DNA of 36,011 nt from Myxococcales bacterium (GTDB lineage Bacteria; Myxococcota; UBA796; SXON01): positions 1-36,011 of the forward strand of contig SHYX01000046.1 of the NCBI GenBank assembly GCA_009692585.1, in the 5' to 3' direction. A model generated the notes under the pieces. It saw nothing but the letters and a program-made list of their open reading frames with translations. It ran no database searches and had not been told where the DNA came from. The position numbers and the translations under genes are program-made. Each line of letters opens with the position of its first letter. Within the stretch, counting starts at the first letter, position 1. Of the stretch, positions 22,980 to 31,135 are shown one piece after another.

Positions 22980-23758
22980 CCCGTCCTCCGCCGGGCCCCG
23001 AGGGCGGCGCGGTGCGCCGGCCCGCCCCACAAGCCGGCGAAGACCTCGGTTTCCCGGTTCGCGGCGTCGGCCGCTCCGGCCGACCGCACCACCCGGAGCG
23101 CGCCGCGGAGCGCGGTGGCGGGCAGGGCCGCGGCCGCCGCCGCCCACGCCGTCGCGGCCGCATCGGGGTCGGCCTCGATCGCGTCGACGAGCCCGGCGCC
23201 GCGGGCTTCCTCGGCGGTGAGCATCCGCGCCTCGACCAGAACCCGCAGCGCCCGAGCCTCGCCGAGCCGACGGACCAGGTGCCGCGCACCGCCGAAGCCG
23301 GGACTCACGCCAAGGCGCGCCTGCACCCAGCCGATCCGGGCGTCGGGTGCCGCGATGACGTAGTCGCAAGCAGCGAGGAGCTCGGCTCCGCCGCCCAGCG
23401 CCGGTCCCCGCACCACCGCGAGCAAGACGGCGTCGAGCGTTCGGAGGTCATCGACCGCACCGGACATGAACGCGCCCAGGCCGGCGCCCAGATCCGGCGC
23501 CCCGAGGTGGACCTGGACGGCGTCCAGGTCGCCCCCGGCGCAGAAGCTGTCGCCTTCGCCGCGGAGGATGACCACCCGGGCGTCGGTCAAGCGCATCGCC
23601 GCCGCGCCGAAGTCCAGCATCATGCCGGCGTCGAGCGCGTTGTGCTTCGCGGGAGCGTCGAAGACGATCTCGGCGATGGGGCCCGCGCGCACGTGGACGC
23701 GACCGGCTCCGCGCGGGAGCGTCCGTGCGAAGGCAACGAAGCGCTCCGCGGCGTTCAC
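22976..23758 (-). CDS. crotonase-fold enzyme, ECHDC1-like (candidate methyl/ethylmalonyl-CoA decarboxylase)
   Basis: 260 residues. The oxyanion-hole motifs of the enoyl-CoA hydratase family are present: FCAGGDLDAV (72-81) and ALGGGAELLAACD (120-132). E126 corresponds to the first hydratase Glu. The second catalytic Glu is replaced by Gln146 in IGWVQARLGVSPGFGGARHL, so normal hydration is unlikely. That segment and GGGAELxxACD are closest to ECHDC1, which decarboxylates ethylmalonyl- and methylmalonyl-CoA. Overlap with meaB (GTGA at 23755-23758) supports a methylmalonyl-CoA link, as in the E. coli sbm operon where a crotonase-fold methylmalonyl-CoA decarboxylase accompanies the mutase GTPase. 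The substrate is inference. Confidence 0.72.
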   Translation of the reverse strand: MNAAERFVAFARTLPRGAGRVHVRAGPIAEIVFDAPAKHNALDAGMMLDFGAAAMRLTDARVVILRGEGDSFCAGGDLDAVQVHLGAPDLGAGLGAFMSGAVDDLRTLDAVLLAVVRGPALGGGAELLAACDYVIAAPDARIGWVQARLGVSPGFGGARHLVRRLGEARALRVLVEARMLTAEEARGAGLVDAIEADPDAAATAWAAAAAALPATALRGALRVVRSAGAADAANRETEVFAGLWGGPAHRAALGARRRTG

Positions 23759-24714
23759 GCGTGGACCTGGCGCGGGCGGGGCATCGTCTCTGGGGCTTGC
23801 GTTCCCGCTCGGAGGGCGATCAGTTCGGCGGCGTAGAGCACCTGGGCGGCGTCGCGGGCATCGGCGGCCACCAGGTCCAGCCAGGTCCGCACCCGACCGT
23901 CGGCGCGGCGGGTTTCCCAGGCGCCTCGCCCTTCGGCTCTGAGCCACGCGTCGTGGCCCGCGAGCGTCGCGACGACCTCCTCCACACCCCGCCCGGACAC
24001 GGCGTTCGAAGTATGGACAGGCGCCTTCCATCCGGGGCGGGTGTCCAGGTGCACGGCGAGTTCCAGCTCGCGGACCAACGCCTCGGCGCCGGGGCGGTCG
24101 GCCTTGTTGACCACGAACACATCCGCGATCTCCAACAGTCCGGCCTTCATCGCCTGCACTCCGTCCCCGCTCTCCGGGGTGAGCACCACCATCACGGTGT
24201 CGGCGACCTCCATCACACCGAGTTCACCCTGGCCGACCCCGACCGTCTCGACGATCACCATGTCGAAGCCGACGGCGTCGAGCACATCGACGATTTGTGC
24301 GGCGGCCCGTGACAGCCCACCGGTGTGGCCGCGGGCGCTGAGGGACCGGATGTAGACGCCGAGGTCGAGGGCGTGCCGATCCAGCCGGACCCGGTCCCCG
24401 AGGATGGCGCCGCCCGAAATCGGTGAGCTCGGATCGACCGCCACCACCCCCACCCGCAGTCCTACTGCGCGCGCGGAGGCGAGGAGCTGGTCGGTGAGCG
24501 TGCTCTTGCCGGCGCCCGGCGGGCCGGTGATGCCGATGACCCGTGGCGCGCCGGGACCGTGCCGACGGCGGGGCACCAGGCTGGCGAGCGCAGCGTCCGC
24601 ACCCGGAACGCGCGATTCGACGTTGCTGATCAGCCGCGCCAGGGACCGACGATTCCCGCCGAGCGCCGAGGTGGCGAGTTCCAGGGGGGTGGGAGGCACG
24701 CGTTCGGGTATCAT
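23755..24714 (-). CDS. meaB: methylmalonyl-CoA mutase-associated GTPase MeaB
   Basis: A G3E-type P-loop GTPase that protects and reloads adenosylcobalamin-dependent methylmalonyl-CoA mutase. Walker A GPPGAGKST starts at residue 64. It is followed by VDPSSPISGGAILGDRVRLD (switch I region), IVETVGVGQGE (switch II with the base-binding Gln-Gly) and NKAD for guanine specificity. The C-terminal dimerisation arm is present (LRAEGRGAWETRR and on). Length 319, as usual. ATG 24714 gives MIPERVPPTPLELATSALGG, matching the normal N-terminus; ATG 24738 would put the start codon against a hairpin. No mutase gene is in the window. First gene of a three-gene overlapping operon. Confidence 0.93.
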   Translation of the reverse strand: MIPERVPPTPLELATSALGGNRRSLARLISNVESRVPGADAALASLVPRRRHGPGAPRVIGITGPPGAGKSTLTDQLLASARAVGLRVGVVAVDPSSPISGGAILGDRVRLDRHALDLGVYIRSLSARGHTGGLSRAAAQIVDVLDAVGFDMVIVETVGVGQGELGVMEVADTVMVVLTPESGDGVQAMKAGLLEIADVFVVNKADRPGAEALVRELELAVHLDTRPGWKAPVHTSNAVSGRGVEEVVATLAGHDAWLRAEGRGAWETRRADGRVRTWLDLVAADARDAAQVLYAAELIALRAGTQAPETMPRPRQVHA

Positions 24715-24740
24715 GGAGCGGGGCGCGGACCGGACCATCC

Positions 24741-24863
24741 GCACGCCGCGTTATCAACGCGGCGTGCGCCGCAGGCCGGAAAGCGGAGCTTGGAAGCGGG
24801 AGGTCGGATACCCGAGTTGGTGGCGCGGTAGGGGGGAGGGCCGCGTGGCCTCTCCCCCCGTAC
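24741..24863. repeat. structured element, copy 1
   Basis: Begins with a perfect 12-bp hairpin, GCACGCCGCGTT-ATC-AACGCGGCGTGC split here by its loop (24741-24767). The 18-base box GCCGCAGGCCGGAAAGCG follows directly (24768-24785), then AGCTTGGA, a variable spacer, GGTAGGGGGG, and a second GC hairpin (24831-24859, GCGT loop). Copy 2 has the same order with compensatory changes in the first stem. It lies just upstream of meaB. The working strand is unknown. Confidence 0.7.
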
Positions 24864-24960
24864 CCTGATAGTCATCGATGCCGCCCTTCGGGACGCGCCG
24901 GCTCCCAGGGCCATGAAACTGCTGCGGCATGGGGGACGCCCAGGTGGGGGAGAGTCGCCC
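24864..24960. other. spacer between the two structured elements
   Basis: About 100 bases with no gene. It contains a small GCCGCCC-TTCG-GGACGC-like stem (24890-24897 region) and G-rich runs. The minus strand reads through without a credible start. Confidence 0.3.
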
Positions 24961-25068
24961 GGCAGGCGGGTTATCCAACCCGACCGCCGCCGCAGGCCGG
25001 AAAGCGTAGCTTGGAGGGCGGAGGGTAGGCGACGGTAGGGGGGGAGGACGCGGCGAGCGTCTTCCCCC
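24961..25068. repeat. structured element, copy 2
   Basis: The first hairpin (24961-24988) has the central stem CGGGTT-ATCC-AACCCG and outer pairs with two mismatches. The identical 18-base box is at 24989-25006, then AGCTTGGA, a shorter spacer, GGTAGGGGGG, and a second hairpin (25038-25068) with GGGGAGGACGC pairing GCGTCTTCCCC around GGCGA. It has the same orientation as copy 1 and ends 34 bases before the ATG of the next plus-strand lipoprotein. Confidence 0.7.
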
Positions 25069-25102
25069 GTTTCTGGTTAGCGGCGGTCGCGTCGGAGTCC
25101 AG

Positions 25103-25603
25103 ATGTCCCGCTTGTTTCCCAGTAGCCCGCTCGCGGTGCTCGCCGTGCTGGCCGGGTGCGGTGCGGCGGGCGCCGAACTCGAGGGCACGGCCGGGGGCAT
25201 TGAGTGGGGCTCCTCCGACTGGGTCTTCGTCGGGGCGCGGTACGTGATCATCTCCCAGGTCGAGGTGGAGTGTCGGGATATCGACTGGATCGAGCGTAAC
25301 TATGACGAGGGCGTGACGCCGACCGACAACGACGCGTCGCTGTTGCAGTTGGCGTTCTCTTCCAGCGAGGAGGTGCCCGAAGGGCGGTTCCCCGTGGCCC
25401 AAGGCGGTCAGGTGGAGGGGACCATCGTCAACGTCACCGGAGACGTGTTCGACGAGACCGCGGCCACCGGTGGCACCCTCGACCTCGATTCGGTGGAAGA
25501 CGAAGGTGCCGCCACGGGTACCTTCGACGCGCTGACCTTTGAAGATGGCGGCACCCTCTCGGGCAGTTTCACTGCCGAGTGGTGCGTCAACCTGAAGCCC
25601 TGA
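25103..25603 (+). CDS. small beta-rich lipoprotein
   Basis: ATG 25103 with GGAG eight bases upstream gives a 166-residue protein. The signal (LAVLAVLAGC, lipobox LAGC) is followed by an acidic domain rich in Gly/Thr/Glu with alternating hydrophobic residues (GGTLDLDSVEDEGAATGTFD, then LTFEDGGTLSGSFTAEWC), suggesting an antiparallel beta fold. Two Cys (in VECRD and EWCVN) could form a disulphide. No family recognised. It ends eight bases before the next gene, so both are probably on one transcript that starts near structured element copy 2. Confidence 0.7.
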   Translation: MSRLFPSSPLAVLAVLAGCGAAGAELEGTAGGIEWGSSDWVFVGARYVIISQVEVECRDIDWIERNYDEGVTPTDNDASLLQLAFSSSEEVPEGRFPVAQGGQVEGTIVNVTGDVFDETAATGGTLDLDSVEDEGAATGTFDALTFEDGGTLSGSFTAEWCVNLKP

Positions 25604-25610
25604 GGCGTTC

Positions 25611-28001
25611 ATGAGCCTGCTCCTCGTCCTACTGAGTCCCGCCTGGTCGGCCGACGTGCTGATCCCCGAGGCCACGCCTGCCAGCATGTCGGACTTCTCC
25701 GTCGCCTACCTGGTGTACGGCCTGGTGGTCTCGCAGGTTGAAAAGCAGGGGCTCGACGTCGACGACGGAGACGAGATTCGGGAATGGGCAGGTGAGGGGG
25801 GCGACGCATGCGCCGACGTGGACAGTTGCCCCGCCAAGCTGCTCAAGAAATCTGACGCCCGCATGGCGATTGTCCTCGCCGTCGGCCAGGGCAGCGAGGG
25901 CCTGACGGTCGAAGCGCGGCTCTACGCCCACGACGACAAGTCGCCGGTCAAGGTCGTCCGGAGCACGCTCGAGGGTGGGCAAGAGGTGGCGTACGCCAAG
26001 AAATTGGGGAAGACCGCGGCCGAAGTGTACGCCCTCATCGCTGAGCGGGGCGGCGACGAGGAAGCAGAGGCTCCGGCGTCCGGCAAGACCTGGTCTTCGC
26101 GCTACGGCGGGGGCTCCGAATCAGAGGCGCCGGCGCCGAAGAAGAAGTCCAGGTACGTTGAGGAAGAAGAGGAAGAGCCCGCCCCGAAGAAGAAGTCCAG
26201 GTACGTCGAAGAGGAAGAAGAAGAAGAAGAGCCGGCGCCGAAGAAGAAGTCCAGGTACGTCGAAGAAGAAGAAGAAGAAGAAGAGCCGGCGCCGAAGAAG
26301 AAGTCCAGGTACGTCGAAGAAGAAGAAGAAGAAGAGCCCGCCCCGAAGAAGAAGTCCAAGTACGTCGAAGAAGAAGCCGAGGAAGAGGCGCCGCGGCCCT
26401 CCAAGGCCGAAGCGGCCGCCACCAAGAAGGCCGCCGACGCGCAGGCTGCGGCCGAGAAGAAGGCGGCGCTGGCCAAGGCCGAGGAAGAAGAGGCCGAGCG
26501 GGCGGCCGCCGAAGAAAAGGAGCGGCTCGAGGAGGAAGAGCGGGCGGCGGAGGCGCAGGCCGCATTGGAGAAGAAGCTCGAGCTCGCGGCGCGTGCGGCC
26601 GAGGCCAAGGAGCGGGAGGCGGAAGAAAAGCGGGCTCGTGAAGAGGCGAAATTCGCTCTCGATCGCAAGATCGAGGCCGCCGCCAAGGCGGCGGAGGCCA
26701 AGCGCCTCGGCGACGCGAAGGAGAAGGCCGAACGAGAGGCCAAGGCAGCCGCCGAGCTGAAGCTTCAGGAACAGGACGCGGCCAAGGCCGCCGCCGAGGC
26801 CAAGCAGAAGGCCCTCGCTGACCTGAAGGTCAAGGTGGCCGCCGACGAAAAGGTCGCCGCCGCCGCCGCTGCCGCCAAACCGAAGATCGACTTCGGTGAC
26901 GACGACGAGCCGCCGTCAAAGAAGGTGGCGCCGGAAGAGCCGGCCAAGAAGCTCGACCTCGGTGACGACGAAGAAGAGCCGGAGGAGGACGAGGCGCCCG
27001 CGCCGAAGAAGGCGGCGGCCGACAAGGGCCAGACCGCGAAGAAGGCGGCGGCCGACAACGAGGACGAGGACGCGTCGGTCGTCGACGACGACGACGCACC
27101 GGCGCCGAAGAAGGCGCCTCGCGAGAAGCCCGAGCCTCGCGAGAAGCCCGAGCCTCGCGAGAAGCCCGAGCCGACCGGACCGGCCAGCCGTTTTGCCGGC
27201 GACAGCGCCGCGGACCAGGAGCGCGCCTCGATGCGGCTGCCATGGAGCGCGTACGGGCAGTACAAGGACAGCGGGCTGGACCAGAAGGCGTGGCTGCAGA
27301 AGTCGCAGGTCCACGCGGGCCACGCCTACGTCGAGTTCACCGGCGGCTACGCGCTGGGCGACGTCGACCGGGGGTACGGGGTGCGGCTCGCGGTCGCCGA
27401 AGGCGATGATGACGCGATCACCAATATCGGCACGGCATCGTGGACCGGCGCGGGCACCAGCGCCGGGGGTGCGCCGGCCGGTCGGCTCGCCGTCGGCTAC
27501 GTCCCCATCTGGTTTCTGGACACCTCGGTCGCGTTCGGTCTCCAAGCCGGCCAGAAACACCTGAACCTCGGCTGGTACCGCGCCGACGCCACCGCGGCCG
27601 GGTTCACCTCCTCGGAGAGCAGCTACACCGTCGACGCCAGCCAGCTGACGATCGAACCGCGGGCGCGGCTGCTGCCGCTGGCGACGGGGCTCATCAAGCC
27701 CTACGGCCTCGTCGGTTTCGACATCAGCGTCTACGACGCGTTCCACGTCCCCGACGACGACAATCGTGTCGATTACGCCGATGCCGCCGGCGGGCTCAGC
27801 TTCGGCCCCACCGTCGGGGCCGGGGTGATGATCGACCCGATGTCGCCCATCTCGATCGTGGTCGAGGTGCCCTTCACCTACGTGCTGTCGGACGGCTCGG
27901 TGATCGCCAACGACGGCGAGGTGCCGTTGTTGACGCCGACCACGCTCGACAAAGGCGGCTGGGTGCTCCGTTTCGTGGGTGGGGTGCAGGTGCGGCTGTG
28001 A
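25611..28001 (+). CDS. outer-membrane beta-barrel protein with Lys/Glu repeat and coiled-coil linker
   Basis: 796 residues. Order: signal peptide ([14 protein letters not shown]); a small globular domain to about residue 145; five repeats of [16 protein letters not shown] (about 174-260); a TolA-like Ala/Lys/Glu helix (about 265-425); acidic/Lys-Pro stretches; three PREKPE repeats; and a C-terminal ~250-residue domain of alternating strands ([20 protein letters not shown] ... [17 protein letters not shown] ... [12 protein letters not shown]) typical of a beta-barrel. It could span the periplasm, binding peptidoglycan or an inner partner with its N-terminal part; this is inference. A GAGG ribosome-binding site precedes ATG 25611. 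It overlaps purE by four bases (GTGA), although the functions seem unrelated. Confidence 0.75.
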   Translation: MSLLLVLLSPAWSADVLIPEATPASMSDFSVAYLVYGLVVSQVEKQGLDVDDGDEIREWAGEGGDACADVDSCPAKLLKKSDARMAIVLAVGQGSEGLTVEARLYAHDDKSPVKVVRSTLEGGQEVAYAKKLGKTAAEVYALIAERGGDEEAEAPASGKTWSSRYGGGSESEAPAPKKKSRYVEEEEEEPAPKKKSRYVEEEEEEEEPAPKKKSRYVEEEEEEEEPAPKKKSRYVEEEEEEEPAPKKKSKYVEEEAEEEAPRPSKAEAAATKKAADAQAAAEKKAALAKAEEEEAERAAAEEKERLEEEERAAEAQAALEKKLELAARAAEAKEREAEEKRAREEAKFALDRKIEAAAKAAEAKRLGDAKEKAEREAKAAAELKLQEQDAAKAAAEAKQKALADLKVKVAADEKVAAAAAAAKPKIDFGDDDEPPSKKVAPEEPAKKLDLGDDEEEPEEDEAPAPKKAAADKGQTAKKAAADNEDEDASVVDDDDAPAPKKAPREKPEPREKPEPREKPEPTGPASRFAGDSAADQERASMRLPWSAYGQYKDSGLDQKAWLQKSQVHAGHAYVEFTGGYALGDVDRGYGVRLAVAEGDDDAITNIGTASWTGAGTSAGGAPAGRLAVGYVPIWFLDTSVAFGLQAGQKHLNLGWYRADATAAGFTSSESSYTVDASQLTIEPRARLLPLATGLIKPYGLVGFDISVYDAFHVPDDDNRVDYADAAGGLSFGPTVGAGVMIDPMSPISIVVEVPFTYVLSDGSVIANDGEVPLLTPTTLDKGGWVLRFVGGVQVRL
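26130..26390 (+). repeat. in-gene tandem repeat, five units with variable GAA tract
   Basis: Units start at 26130, 26178, 26232, 26286 and 26337, so lengths are 48, 54, 54 and 51 bases. They differ by whole GAA/GAG codons in the poly-Glu part while the [12 protein letters not shown] part is kept. Changes in multiples of three keep the frame. Confidence 0.85.
27117..27170 (+). repeat. in-gene 18-bp tandem repeat, three units
   Basis: Three identical copies of CCTCGCGAGAAGCCCGAG (the last unit followed by CCG), encoding PREKPE, lie just before the beta-barrel domain and form a flexible, charged linker. Confidence 0.85.
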
Positions 28002-28531
28002 TCGTCGGGGTGATCATGGGCTCGCGAAGCGACGCCCCGATCATGCGCGACGCGGTGGAGGTGCTCGATCAGCTCGGGATCCCCTCCGAGTTCCGCATCG
28101 TCAGCGCCCACCGTACGCCCGACCTGCTCTTCGCCTATGCCGAGGCGGCCGCCGAACGCGGGGTGGGCGTCATCATCGCCGGGGCGGGGGGAGCAGCTCA
28201 TCTTCCAGGGATGATCGCCGCGAAGACGTGGCTACCGGTCATCGGGGTGCCGATCACGTCGCGCGCGCTCAACGGCCTGGACTCGTTGTTGTCGATCGTG
28301 CAGATGCCGCGCGGGGTGCCCGTCGCCACCGTCGCGATCGACGGTGCGGCCAACGCCGGGCTGCTCGCGGCGCGGATCCTCGCCGTCGGTGATCCGGCCC
28401 TCGCCGCCCGCCTCCAGGCGTTCGCCGCCGCGCAGGGCGAAGAAGCACTGTCGGCGCCGCCGGATCCGCGCTGCGGCCCGGCTCACCCCTCCCACTCCTC
28501 CTCCACCAGCTCGAACCTGCCAAAGTCGTAG
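27998..28531 (+). CDS. purE: N5-carboxyaminoimidazole ribonucleotide mutase PurE
   Basis: Class I PurE converts N5-CAIR to CAIR in purine synthesis and works after PurK. GTG 27998 overlaps the previous stop and gives [14 protein letters not shown], with the phosphate-binding MGSxSD at 7-12. SAHRTP (catalytic His) and [20 protein letters not shown] follow, as do [16 protein letters not shown] and the C-terminal [17 protein letters not shown]. The core is complete at about 160 residues. The last ~17 residues (ending [11 protein letters not shown]) are an unusual Ser-rich tail that overlaps an antisense gene fragment, so the original stop was probably lost or displaced. Confidence 0.93.
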   Translation: MIVGVIMGSRSDAPIMRDAVEVLDQLGIPSEFRIVSAHRTPDLLFAYAEAAAERGVGVIIAGAGGAAHLPGMIAAKTWLPVIGVPITSRALNGLDSLLSIVQMPRGVPVATVAIDGAANAGLLAARILAVGDPALAARLQAFAAAQGEEALSAPPDPRCGPAHPSHSSSTSSNLPKS

Positions 28532-28869
28532 GATTTCCCGGCCGCCCGTTCCACCTGGACCAGACGTTCGCGTTTGCCGTCGCGACGCAGCATGGCGGCG
28601 CGGTGGGTGCAGAAGGGCTGGTTGCCACGCCGCCCCAGGGTGGTGTGGGCGGTGAAATTGCAGCCTGCCCGGCAGGTATCGGCGTAGTAGCAGCCTTTGC
28701 GGAAGCCCCACAGCTCCGAGGTAGACCGTTCCCGGGTGAACGCCATCGCGGGCTGGTGCAACCACGCGACGGCCACCCCCTGGTCCAGCACGTTGCCGGC
28801 GACGTAGGGCGCGGTAGGGAGCGAGCGACAGGCCTTCAGCGCGACGGTCAGGGGTTGGCCCGACCGCAT
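28483..28869 (-). pseudogene. orphan SPASM domain from a radical SAM maturase
   Basis: The minus strand encodes ALKACRSLPTAPYVAGNVLD, then ERSTSELWGFRKGCYYADTC, RAGCNFTAHTTLGRRGNQPF and CTHRA. This Cys pattern is the auxiliary iron-sulfur (SPASM) domain of radical SAM peptide maturases. The radical SAM core with CxxxCxxC that should precede it is absent: upstream lies only the purK start, in the opposite direction. ATG 28869 gives 128 residues. It is best read as a 5'-truncated gene; a free-standing SPASM protein is less likely. No peptide substrate gene was found nearby. Confidence 0.6.
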
Positions 28870-28933
28870 CGCTTGGTGTCCGGTGTGCCCCCGTCTCCTC
28901 GCGCCGGTGCGCCCGCCGTCATAGCCGCGGCGG

Positions 28934-30091
28934 GTGATCCTACCGGGCTCGACCATCGGCATCCTCGGCGGCGGCCAGCTTGGCCGGATGCTCGCGGTGC
29001 CCATCCGCCAGATGGGGTACGGCGTGGCGGTGTTGGCGCCTTTGGGCGACGCACCGGCGCTGGGGCTCGCCGACCACGCCATCCGCGCTTCGTTCGACGA
29101 CCTCGACGCCGCCCGGCGGCTGGCCGACCTGTCCCATCTGGTCACCTACGAGTTCGAGAACGTTCCCGCCGCCACCGCCCGCGCCGTCGCCGAGCGGCGG
29201 CCGCTCCACCCCAGCGCGGCGCTCCTGGAGCTCACGCAGGACCGCAACCGCGAGCACGCGTTCCTCGCCGCGCTGGGGGTCGCGACCGCCCCGGGTCGGC
29301 CGGTGCACACCGTCGCGGAGTTCGACGCGGCGCTCGCGGTTCTGGGCATGCCGGCGCGGTTGAAATCGGCGCGGGGCGGGTACGACGGCGGCGGCCAGCT
29401 CCGGGTGCACAACGACGCCTCGGCCGCGGTGGCGCGGGCAAGAATCCCAACCATCGAGGGGGGTTGGCGCCTGGAAGCGGAGGTGCCCTTCGAGCGCGAA
29501 CTCAGCGTCGTCGTCGCCCGCTCGGCGCGGGAGCTGCGGGCCTACGCCCCGTTCGAGAATGAGCATCGGGACGGCATCCTCCACCTGACGCGCTGGCCGG
29601 CCCGCGGGAGCCCCCGCGCCCTGGCCCGCGCCGTCGCGATCGCCGAGGCCGTCGCCATCGCCGGGGACCTCCGCGGGGTCCTATGCGTGGAGATGTTCGT
29701 CAGCGGCGACGACGTCGCCGTCAACGAGCTGGCGCCGCGCGTGCACAACAGCGGGCACCTCACCATCGAAGGCGCGTCGGTCTCCCAGTTCGAGCAGCAC
29801 CTCCGCGCCATCTGCGGGCTCCCGCTGGGCTCGCCGGAGCGCCGTGCAGGCGGCGTCGCGATGGTGAATCTGCTCGGGCAGGTGGAGCGGCGGCACGTCC
29901 GCCTGGCCGGCGCCGAGGCCGCGCTCGCCGAGCCGGGCGTCCACCTGCACCTCTACGGCAAGGAGCGCGAGCGCCCCCGGCGCAAGATGGGGCACCTCAC
30001 CGCCCTGGGCATCGATGCGGACGCCGCCGTCGCCCGGGCCCTCGGCGCGCTGGCCAACCTCAACTTCGTGGGAGCCGATCGTGCGGAGTGA
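28934..30091 (+). CDS. purK: N5-carboxyaminoimidazole ribonucleotide synthase PurK
   Basis: An ATP-grasp enzyme that makes N5-CAIR from AIR, bicarbonate and ATP, the step before PurE. GTG 28934 gives MILPGSTIGILGGGQLGRML, the standard N-terminal Rossmann-like start. YEFENVPA, the ATP-binding KSARGGYDGGGQ (around residue 142), EVPFERELSVVVARS and NELAPRVHNSGHLTIEGA follow in order. 385 residues, normal length. It is separated from purE by about 400 bases that hold the SPASM fragment, suggesting an insertion into a former purE-purK pair. It overlaps the next gene by 11 bases. Confidence 0.95.
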   Translation: MILPGSTIGILGGGQLGRMLAVPIRQMGYGVAVLAPLGDAPALGLADHAIRASFDDLDAARRLADLSHLVTYEFENVPAATARAVAERRPLHPSAALLELTQDRNREHAFLAALGVATAPGRPVHTVAEFDAALAVLGMPARLKSARGGYDGGGQLRVHNDASAAVARARIPTIEGGWRLEAEVPFERELSVVVARSARELRAYAPFENEHRDGILHLTRWPARGSPRALARAVAIAEAVAIAGDLRGVLCVEMFVSGDDVAVNELAPRVHNSGHLTIEGASVSQFEQHLRAICGLPLGSPERRAGGVAMVNLLGQVERRHVRLAGAEAALAEPGVHLHLYGKERERPRRKMGHLTALGIDADAAVARALGALANLNFVGADRAE

Positions 30092-31124
30092 TCATGCGTT
30101 GGCAACCTGCCAGGTGGGAATGGAGCGGGCGCTCAAGGCCGAGCTGGCGAAGCTCCGGCCCGATCTGCACCCGGGTTTTGCGAGGCCGGGGCTCCTGACC
30201 TTCAAGGCGACGGCCCGGCAGTTCGGCCCCGAAGAGGCGCCGACGGCCATCTTCGCGCGGATCTGGGCGGCCTCGGCGGGGCCCTGCCTCACGGCCGACG
30301 CCGTCGCCGCCACGGCGCGTGACGTGGGCGCCAGCCACCTGTTCGTGTCGTCGCGGGAGCTGTTCCGACCCGACCGCACCCCTCCCGCTGCCGAAGCGGC
30401 CGCGGCCGTGGAGGTCGAGCGCTGGCGCCGCGACCTCGCGCCCGCCTTCACTCCCGGGGCGCCCGCCCTCGGCGACACGGTGCTCGACGTGCTCACCGCG
30501 CCGGGTGAACCGCCGGTCGTCGGTTGGCACGTCCACGCGCAGTGGCGCCACGAGGGGCCCGGTGGCGCGTTCGCCGTCGAGACGCCCGACGACGTGCCCT
30601 CACGCGACTGGCGCAAGGTGGTCGAGGGGCTGCGCTGGTCGGGCGCGCGCCTGACGCGCGGTGATCTGGTGTTGGAGCTGGGCGCCGCCCCCGGTGGCGG
30701 GACTCGCGCTCTGGTCGAGGCCGGCTGTCGGGTGTTGGCGGTGGACGCCCAGCCGCTGGACCCGGCCGTGCTGCGGTTGCCCGGCGTCACCTTTCAGTCC
30801 CGCCGCCTGGGCGACCTCCGGGCCGGTGCGCTCCCCAAGGACATCCGGTGGGTGGCCAGCAACGCCGGTATTCCCCCGGAGGACCTGCTCAACGGCATCG
30901 AGCGCCTTCGGCCGGCGCTGCCGGCGCTGCGCGGGTTCCTGCTCACGCTCAAGCTCCACGACGACGGGGTCATCCGCCACCTGCCGGCCACGCTCAATCA
31001 CCTCCGCAAGCTCGGCGCCACCGTGGTCCGCGCCCGTCAGCTGCCGGCGAATCGTCGCGATATCTTTGTGTATGCCGAGGTGGGGGGCGCGGCAGGGGGA
31101 GAGCGGAGGGCGCCGCGCCCGTAG
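30081..31124 (+). CDS. RlmM/FtsJ-like SAM-dependent RNA methyltransferase
   Basis: 347 residues from GTG 30081, inside the end of purK. The N-terminal half (CQVGMERALKAELAKLRPDL onward) resembles the THUMP-type RNA-binding region of RlmM. The C-terminal half has the Rossmann methyltransferase motif LVLELGAAPGGGTRALVEAG (about 194-213) and VLAVDAQPLD. Of the FtsJ K-D-K-E set, Lys residues are visible in SRDWRKVVEGLRW and FLLTLKLHD. The Asp expected in the strand read here as IRWVASNAGI appears to be Asn, so catalysis may differ. RlmM methylates the 2'-OH of C2498 in 23S rRNA; the target here is inferred. The last ~15 residues are a Gly/Arg tail. Confidence 0.7.
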   Translation: MRSDHALATCQVGMERALKAELAKLRPDLHPGFARPGLLTFKATARQFGPEEAPTAIFARIWAASAGPCLTADAVAATARDVGASHLFVSSRELFRPDRTPPAAEAAAAVEVERWRRDLAPAFTPGAPALGDTVLDVLTAPGEPPVVGWHVHAQWRHEGPGGAFAVETPDDVPSRDWRKVVEGLRWSGARLTRGDLVLELGAAPGGGTRALVEAGCRVLAVDAQPLDPAVLRLPGVTFQSRRLGDLRAGALPKDIRWVASNAGIPPEDLLNGIERLRPALPALRGFLLTLKLHDDGVIRHLPATLNHLRKLGATVVRARQLPANRRDIFVYAEVGGAAGGERRAPRP

Positions 31125-31135
31125 CGAGCACCCGG

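Noticed and set aside
24831..24859. Classical rho-independent terminator
   Set aside because: The hairpin is strong but there is no U-run on either strand; kept as part of the structured element instead.
26102..26743. Ser-rich and Leu/Arg-rich open frames opposite the Lys/Glu-repeat gene
   Set aside because: They are mirror products of the GAA/AAG repeats and lack starts, ribosome-binding sites and natural composition.
28861..29145. Longer SPASM protein starting at 29145
   Set aside because: The upstream part is antisense to the conserved PurK N-terminus and has shadow composition, so the real fragment starts near 28869.
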